Assembly: GCA_029940115.1 (NCBI GenBank)
Contig: JAOZRQ010000005.1
Location: forward strand, 1-35,539
Reading direction: 5' to 3'
Length of the DNA: 35,539 nucleotides
Origin: Desulfobacterales bacterium
GTDB taxonomy: Bacteria > Desulfobacterota > Desulfobacteria > Desulfobacterales > 4be13
This document shows positions 32,601-35,539 of the stretch, in pieces. The stretch's first letter is position 1; each line of letters begins with the position of its first letter. The notes below the pieces were generated by a model, which saw nothing but the letters and a program-made list of their open reading frames with translations, was not told the origin of the DNA and did not search any database. The position numbers were made by a program, and so were the translations under genes.

Positions 32601-34382
32601 TACCATGAAAGCCATCGCAGACTGCTGGCCGACCAAGTGGAGCGGGTGGTCGAGGAGCTTCGCCGGCGGGGACTGGTGGCGGTCTATCTGTTGCTGATCG
32701 AGTTTTATCTTTATCATGTTTACCCCTCGGTGACAGAGGATGACGAGGCTGCCGGAGTATCCATCACCCGATACTCCCCCTGCTACGCGGCCCTGGATTT
32801 TGAACGGAGCCGGCGGATTGACAGTGAACTGATTACCAATGAGGATGAGCGAAGAGAGATAGAGCGAACGCTCCAGGAACTCCGTGGAAACCGGCCCAAG
32901 GGAGAGGATTTGAGCTATGAGGAATATGTGACTGCCCTCAGGCCATATACGAAACCGGCCGGGAAGTTTCAGGTGATCACCCGGAGTGTGACCGGAGAAA
33001 GACGGAGTTTCCGGGATGCACTTGTGCTCGACGGGGATCGTGTATTCTCCGTGATCATTCCCAAGACCAGAGAGGAGAAGCGGAAATACAGCGAGTCGAT
33101 CCGAGCCTTTGTGCTGGCTCGGATGCTGGGCCTCCTGAAGATTCGGGAACAGCTCGGGGAGGATCGTCAGACCGTGACCAACCTCTTCAGTTATGAGAAA
33201 GAGGTGGCCTTTGAAATGATGGAGGAGGAGCTGGGTGAAGAGGCGGGTGCCATCGAAATTCTCTACCAGGATCAGCGGCCTGAGCATGAGACGCATCGGA
33301 AGTATCTCTCCGATCAGGTGGAGACGGTGGTGGACGATATCCGCGGGCATGGTCTCTTGTCGGTGTATCTGTTGCTGATCGACTTCTATCTCACCCACAT
33401 CTATCCTCCGGAGGCAGACGAGAACAAGGCCGCGAAGGCCCAGGCCGGACGATTCACCCCGTATCACGCGCTGGAATTTGAGCGGGATGTGCGGGTGGAA
33501 AAGGAGCTGCTCCGCACGAAAGAGGATCGCCAGCAGGTGGAGATCGCTCTGGAAAACCTGCGGAAAAAGCCCAAGTCCCAGAAGCTGACCTATGAGGAAT
33601 ATGTGAACGCTCTTCGGCCCTATACAAAAGCCGGTGGCAAGTTTCTGAAGATTGAGAAGAGGACGCTTAGGGATAGGCGGCATTGTCTGGACGCGCTCGT
33701 GCTGGACAGGGAGCGTACCCTTGGTATCAAGGATGCCGCTGATGACGCCGTCGAAGATGCGGCGAAATCTGAACTCGAGCCTCTGACGTCCCCGTCTCAG
33801 AAGCAACGTAACCGTCGTTGTCCTGAGTGCCGCAACCCGATCAATGTCCGTGCGATTTACTGCGTCCACTGCAAGAAGCGGGTTGCGGAGCATGTGGTTT
33901 GCGAACATTGCAGGAAGAAGTCCCCGGATGATCTGAAATCCTGTTGGAACTGCGGATGGGAGCTGAAAAAGGAGGAGGAAGAAGAGAAGATGGAATGCCC
34001 GATGTGCTTCTCCTTTGAAGGGTATCCGAGCGAATTTCCCTGCCCGGTCTGCAACTGGGAACCGTCCGCGGAAACGGCCCAAGCTGAGGCGGAACCTGAA
34101 CCCGAGCCGGATGTGTCTCAGCCGGAGCCGGAGGAACCGAAGGTCGAAACGTGGCAGGAGGATGAGACGGATAGGGCAGAACCGAGGCAACAGGAGGCTG
34201 ATTCGGGGTATTCTGACGAGCGAGAATCCGAACCGCCAGCCGATTTCTCCGATCACGCGGAGGAGAAAGAGCCTCTGAAGGAGGATAAGCCATCGGAAAG
34301 TAAGCAGATTGAATGTCCCTATTGTAACGAGATGATGACGCCAATAGACTCGCGGTGCAGTATATGCGAAGGGGAACTGTAA
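29607..34382 (+). CDS. Tubulin/FtsZ-like GTPase with tandem repeats and zinc ribbons
   Basis: 1591 residues. The N-terminus (LLIGLGGTGKEVLLRF, residues 25-40) and SLAGGTGGGTFLDMAF (residues 193-208) are the first nucleotide loop and the GGGTG(S/T)G-type signature of the tubulin/FtsZ superfamily, in the large Tubulin_2-like branch. The middle (about 450-900) is mostly helical. Residues about 920-1146 and 1147-1375 are a tandem duplication of about 227 residues, each with IIPKT(N/R)EE(V/K)RKYSESI and a YEEYV(T/N)ALRPYTK end. Three zinc ribbons follow (about 1405-1480), then an acidic linker and a fourth ribbon at the C-terminus (CPYCNEMMTPIDSRCSIC). AAGGAGGT precedes the ATG. It is predicted to polymerise or act as a GTP switch; the rest gives partner binding. 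Confidence 0.85.
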   Translation: MAFNSLKTGKLPDELLEDAPVGKTLLIGLGGTGKEVLLRFRRLIVERFGNLDALPCVQFLHLDTDTTANAMQQYDKSTADDPLYEKIRFQNIERANLTIEGGVSKYIQNINAHPHIREWFHTKGKIADLGDLGEGAGQVRMASRLGFYDKYDDIEAGLTHVESRLSAEKNRDVISELGFSFNPSIMSIYVIASLAGGTGGGTFLDMAFLVKTMFPDATRIGIFFLPSFFSGYTGASRMKANGYAALKELNHYSFGHPFNGDWTGRGSQLIYPPPFDYTYLLEGRNEAGEAIGSSNEEYSIYQMAAETIFQEFSLGDFAGMKRAIRVNLKNFIDNAYVHNYWDEAGTVSVQGGSGSVKGDSYTTRFCSFGLATIYFPVERVHRGCACLLAKEILDLWKRNVVGDPLDALFVSFLTRSEIGFVQGRYTRQDGGGVIERNDVEKELLWYNKEAGQDFAGYLWQKVLEARTDMEGQPDGRKAAALRNHRGEFEQALARADSDDPDEWGLAIRTLQRNMESYVENLERGIEKRTDELANDPRYGISYSLSLLRELKKLLKSENFDYLPYFEEAVSHWDGETQHYQYRLDQLELDIGKHERQLLFRDADIARDMEILAPNDTSGDGVLYNYLIARVMKQVAKRGRQVCERMDKFLGEDSSSGKGLLARYHQLTTGLDSLKVRFDEKEAYFSKEEESATLKSLYRKGDVNEWYKIWMGESESLRKRNLKEVSGGLLKRLFDVESVTEALNHIQNQPIENIEDQMLEECRIFFATQSRQPSALEMLMDEKRCSKREQENLIETAYKRAKVWMKPNRKVSHVQFSVGQQQKPCIIGVDENDRVRFNEFQRILKNKMATGDTPPQFKNIDESKKAFIVFYNELGGATAFYPSTVTKVGGLKQNYDEFCRNPKEVSPENQEDVHIDKNRFQFGDIIPKTNEEVRKYSESIRAFVLARILGVLKVREIVEPDQSVVNRHSYEVEVAFDIREEDLGDEFAAIDILYQDTRAYHESHRRLLADQVERVVEELRRRGLVAVYLLLIEFYLYHVYPSVTEDDEAAGVSITRYSPCYAALDFERSRRIDSELITNEDERREIERTLQELRGNRPKGEDLSYEEYVTALRPYTKPAGKFQVITRSVTGERRSFRDALVLDGDRVFSVIIPKTREEKRKYSESIRAFVLARMLGLLKIREQLGEDRQTVTNLFSYEKEVAFEMMEEELGEEAGAIEILYQDQRPEHETHRKYLSDQVETVVDDIRGHGLLSVYLLLIDFYLTHIYPPEADENKAAKAQAGRFTPYHALEFERDVRVEKELLRTKEDRQQVEIALENLRKKPKSQKLTYEEYVNALRPYTKAGGKFLKIEKRTLRDRRHCLDALVLDRERTLGIKDAADDAVEDAAKSELEPLTSPSQKQRNRRCPECRNPINVRAIYCVHCKKRVAEHVVCEHCRKKSPDDLKSCWNCGWELKKEEEEEKMECPMCFSFEGYPSEFPCPVCNWEPSAETAQAEAEPEPEPDVSQPEPEEPKVETWQEDETDRAEPRQQEADSGYSDERESEPPADFSDHAEEKEPLKEDKPSESKQIECPYCNEMMTPIDSRCSICEGEL

Positions 34383-34391
34383 ACTTGGGGC

Positions 34392-34407
34392 CTCAAGTTT
34401 CGCACCC
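34392..34407. repeat. Solo end of the CTCAAGTTTCGCACCC family
   Basis: An exact copy of the 16-base terminal repeat without the rest of the element, 10 bp after the tubulin-like stop codon. Confidence 0.6.
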
Positions 34408-34417
34408 ATGCCATACA

Positions 34418-34454
34418 GGCGAGCGGCGAAGAATGATACCTGTAGCCGCTCGCC
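34418..34454. terminator. Hairpin downstream of the tubulin-like gene
   Basis: GGCGAGCGGC (34418-34427) pairs with GCCGCTCGCC (34445-34454) across a 17-base loop. No T tract directly follows. It could end the tubulin-like transcript. Confidence 0.3.
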
Positions 34455-34487
34455 CATAGCCGCTGGCCGCTGACCATGGTTTCTTTT

Positions 34488-34750
34488 TATAGCTTTCAAC
34501 AAAAAAATTGTCCGGAGTGCCAAACTTGCAGTTTGGCAAAAAAATTGTCCGGAGTGCCAAACTTGCAGTTTGGCAGACCTCCCGGTTTCCATGCCAAACT
34601 GCAAGTCTGGCACTCCGGAGCGACAAACATTTTGTTGAAAGCTTTAGAAAGCCAAACTGCACTCCGGAGCGACAAACATTTTGTTGAAAGCTTTAGAAAG
34701 CCAAACTGCAAGTTTGGCACTCCGGAGCGACAAACATTTTGTTGAAAGCT
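34488..34750. repeat. Compound TATAGCTTTCAACA element with repeated ends
   Basis: The left end TATAGCTTTCAACAAAAAAA carries two tandem copies of TTGTCCGGAGTGCCAAACTT. The right end, CCGGAGCGACAAACATTTTG plus TTGAAAGCT, is present three times in tandem (ending near 34643, 34692 and 34750). CCAAACTTGCAGTTTGG palindromes recur. It lies 28 bp before the CARF-like gene. Confidence 0.75.
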
Positions 34751-34778
34751 CCAGAAAGACAGAAAAGGAGGAATAAAA

Positions 34779-35539
34779 ATGAATATTCTGATTTTACTCG
34801 TCGGCAGCAATCCGCTGCCCAACTATATTGTGAGTGACTATTTGATGGGAAAAGGGAGAGCAGAGGCAGAAAATGCACTGCCTGAACCGGATAAAATCAT
34901 TCTGGTTCATTCCAACGATACTGAAGAATTTGCAAAACGGGTCAGCAACAAACTGAATATTCAGCCTGAATATGTTGACCTGAATACAGATGAAAGAAAT
35001 CCGTCTGTTATTGTCAAAGGGATTCAGGATAAATTGGACGAACTCGCCAAAGCGGATGCTATAAACACCATCCACCTGAATTACACCGGCGGCACCAAAC
35101 CCATGTCCCTGTATGGCAGTATTGCTGTCAGCGAATGGATTGAAAAAGAGGGAAAAAAGGATACAATCAGGGTCATTCTCTCGGATATTGATCCTAAGAA
35201 CCATAAAATCGTTCTGAGAGATAAACCGGATTATCCGCTTGACGGGGATTTGCTGGATATTGTGAAAGTTAAAACAGACACGGTTCTTGACCTGCATGAC
35301 ATGAAAATGGTCAATCCCGGCACACAGCTTATGACAATTCCGGAAGGTGAATTAATGGAATTCGCATATCAGGCGATTAACAAATACAGAACCAATCAGA
35401 AACAAATATTCCAAATTTTCAGCAATATAAGAATAAGAGGAAGGAGCAGTCAGGACAGAGAGAGGAGCATTGGCAGACAGCAAGCTGATTTTCAGGCGAA
35501 CTTTAATCAAATTTCAACCGAGTTCCCATCGTTGGGGAA
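34779..35539 (+). CDS. CARF-like (DUF1887/Card1-type sensor domain) protein, cut by the window end
   Basis: 253 codons are present with no stop before the window ends. The N-terminal Rossmann-like domain starts MNILILLVGSNPLPNYIV. It includes DKIILVHSNDTEEFAKRV and the diagnostic LNYTGGTKPMSLYGSIAV at about residues 100-117, the N-x-TGGTK-x-M motif of CARF domains in the DUF1887/Card1 group, which bind cyclic oligoadenylates. The next region (IRVILSDIDPKNHKIVLRD) continues that fold. The effector domain lies beyond the window. No CRISPR array or cas gene is in the window, so it belongs to another signalling context. AAAAGGAGGA directly before the ATG supports the start. Confidence 0.75.
   Translation, partial: MNILILLVGSNPLPNYIVSDYLMGKGRAEAENALPEPDKIILVHSNDTEEFAKRVSNKLNIQPEYVDLNTDERNPSVIVKGIQDKLDELAKADAINTIHLNYTGGTKPMSLYGSIAVSEWIEKEGKKDTIRVILSDIDPKNHKIVLRDKPDYPLDGDLLDIVKVKTDTVLDLHDMKMVNPGTQLMTIPEGELMEFAYQAINKYRTNQKQIFQIFSNIRIRGRSSQDRERSIGRQQADFQANFNQISTEFPSLG

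Noticed and set aside
30186-34613. Very long open frame of 1475 codons on the minus strand
   Set aside because: It lies antisense to the tubulin-like gene, whose frame has clear GTPase motifs and zinc ribbons. The translation is a leucine/histidine/proline-rich mirror without domains. Biased codon use of the plus-strand gene explains the lack of stops.

Overview
The window looks like chromosomal DNA of a repeat-rich Gram-negative bacterium, most likely a sulfate-reducing Desulfobacterota relative (Desulfonema-type genomes come to mind). The evidence is an outer-membrane beta-barrel, a heptose adenylyltransferase for LPS, moderate GC content, and many short palindromic insertions and heptamer tandem repeats. 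The taxonomic guess is inference; no rRNA, tRNA or CRISPR array was seen.

Positions 1-7800 hold mostly household or envelope genes. These are a family-3 periplasmic solute-binding protein, a membrane HAMP-PP2C (SpoIIE/SiaA-type) phosphatase with a repeat expanded inside its catalytic domain, a FadL/OmpP1-like outer-membrane protein, rfaE2 (minus strand), rlmE and yebC. They are separated by heptamer repeats and MITE-like elements. Positions 7819-9802 are a decayed module: a 5'-truncated nucleotidyltransferase, a DUF262 (GmrS-like) protein and two small ORFs. It is bracketed by 14-bp inverted repeats lying at the truncation points.

Positions 10615-35539 hold the most interesting content, a long all-plus-strand cluster. 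It encodes an Hsp70-like ATPase with an N-terminal zinc ribbon and Ig-like domains, a second degenerate Hsp70-like protein, a receiver-like protein, and a secreted/membrane protein whose cytoplasmic C-terminus resembles GrpE. It also encodes an Ig-like (ASH/hydin-type) protein with zinc ribbons, a zinc-ribbon beta-propeller-like protein, a membrane vWA protein, a small multi-pass membrane protein, a 1591-residue tubulin/FtsZ-like GTPase with zinc ribbons, and a CARF-like sensor cut off by the window end. The combination suggests a chaperone-plus-cytoskeleton machine anchored to the inner membrane. Its role (membrane remodelling, stress response or biological conflict) cannot be settled from sequence alone.

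The cluster is interrupted by toxin-antitoxin-type genes (HigA-like, DUF4258/YgiT-type, MNT/HEPN), a colicin-immunity-like gene and several pseudogenes. At least three families of non-autonomous elements have inserted in the window and left readable target-site duplications: 8 bp for the CTGATTATAACG family, 6 bp (or 4) for the CTCAAGTTTCGCACCC family, and 8 bp for the GGCATCCTTCATTT family. Two of these insertions split genes whose reading frames can be followed across the repaired site.
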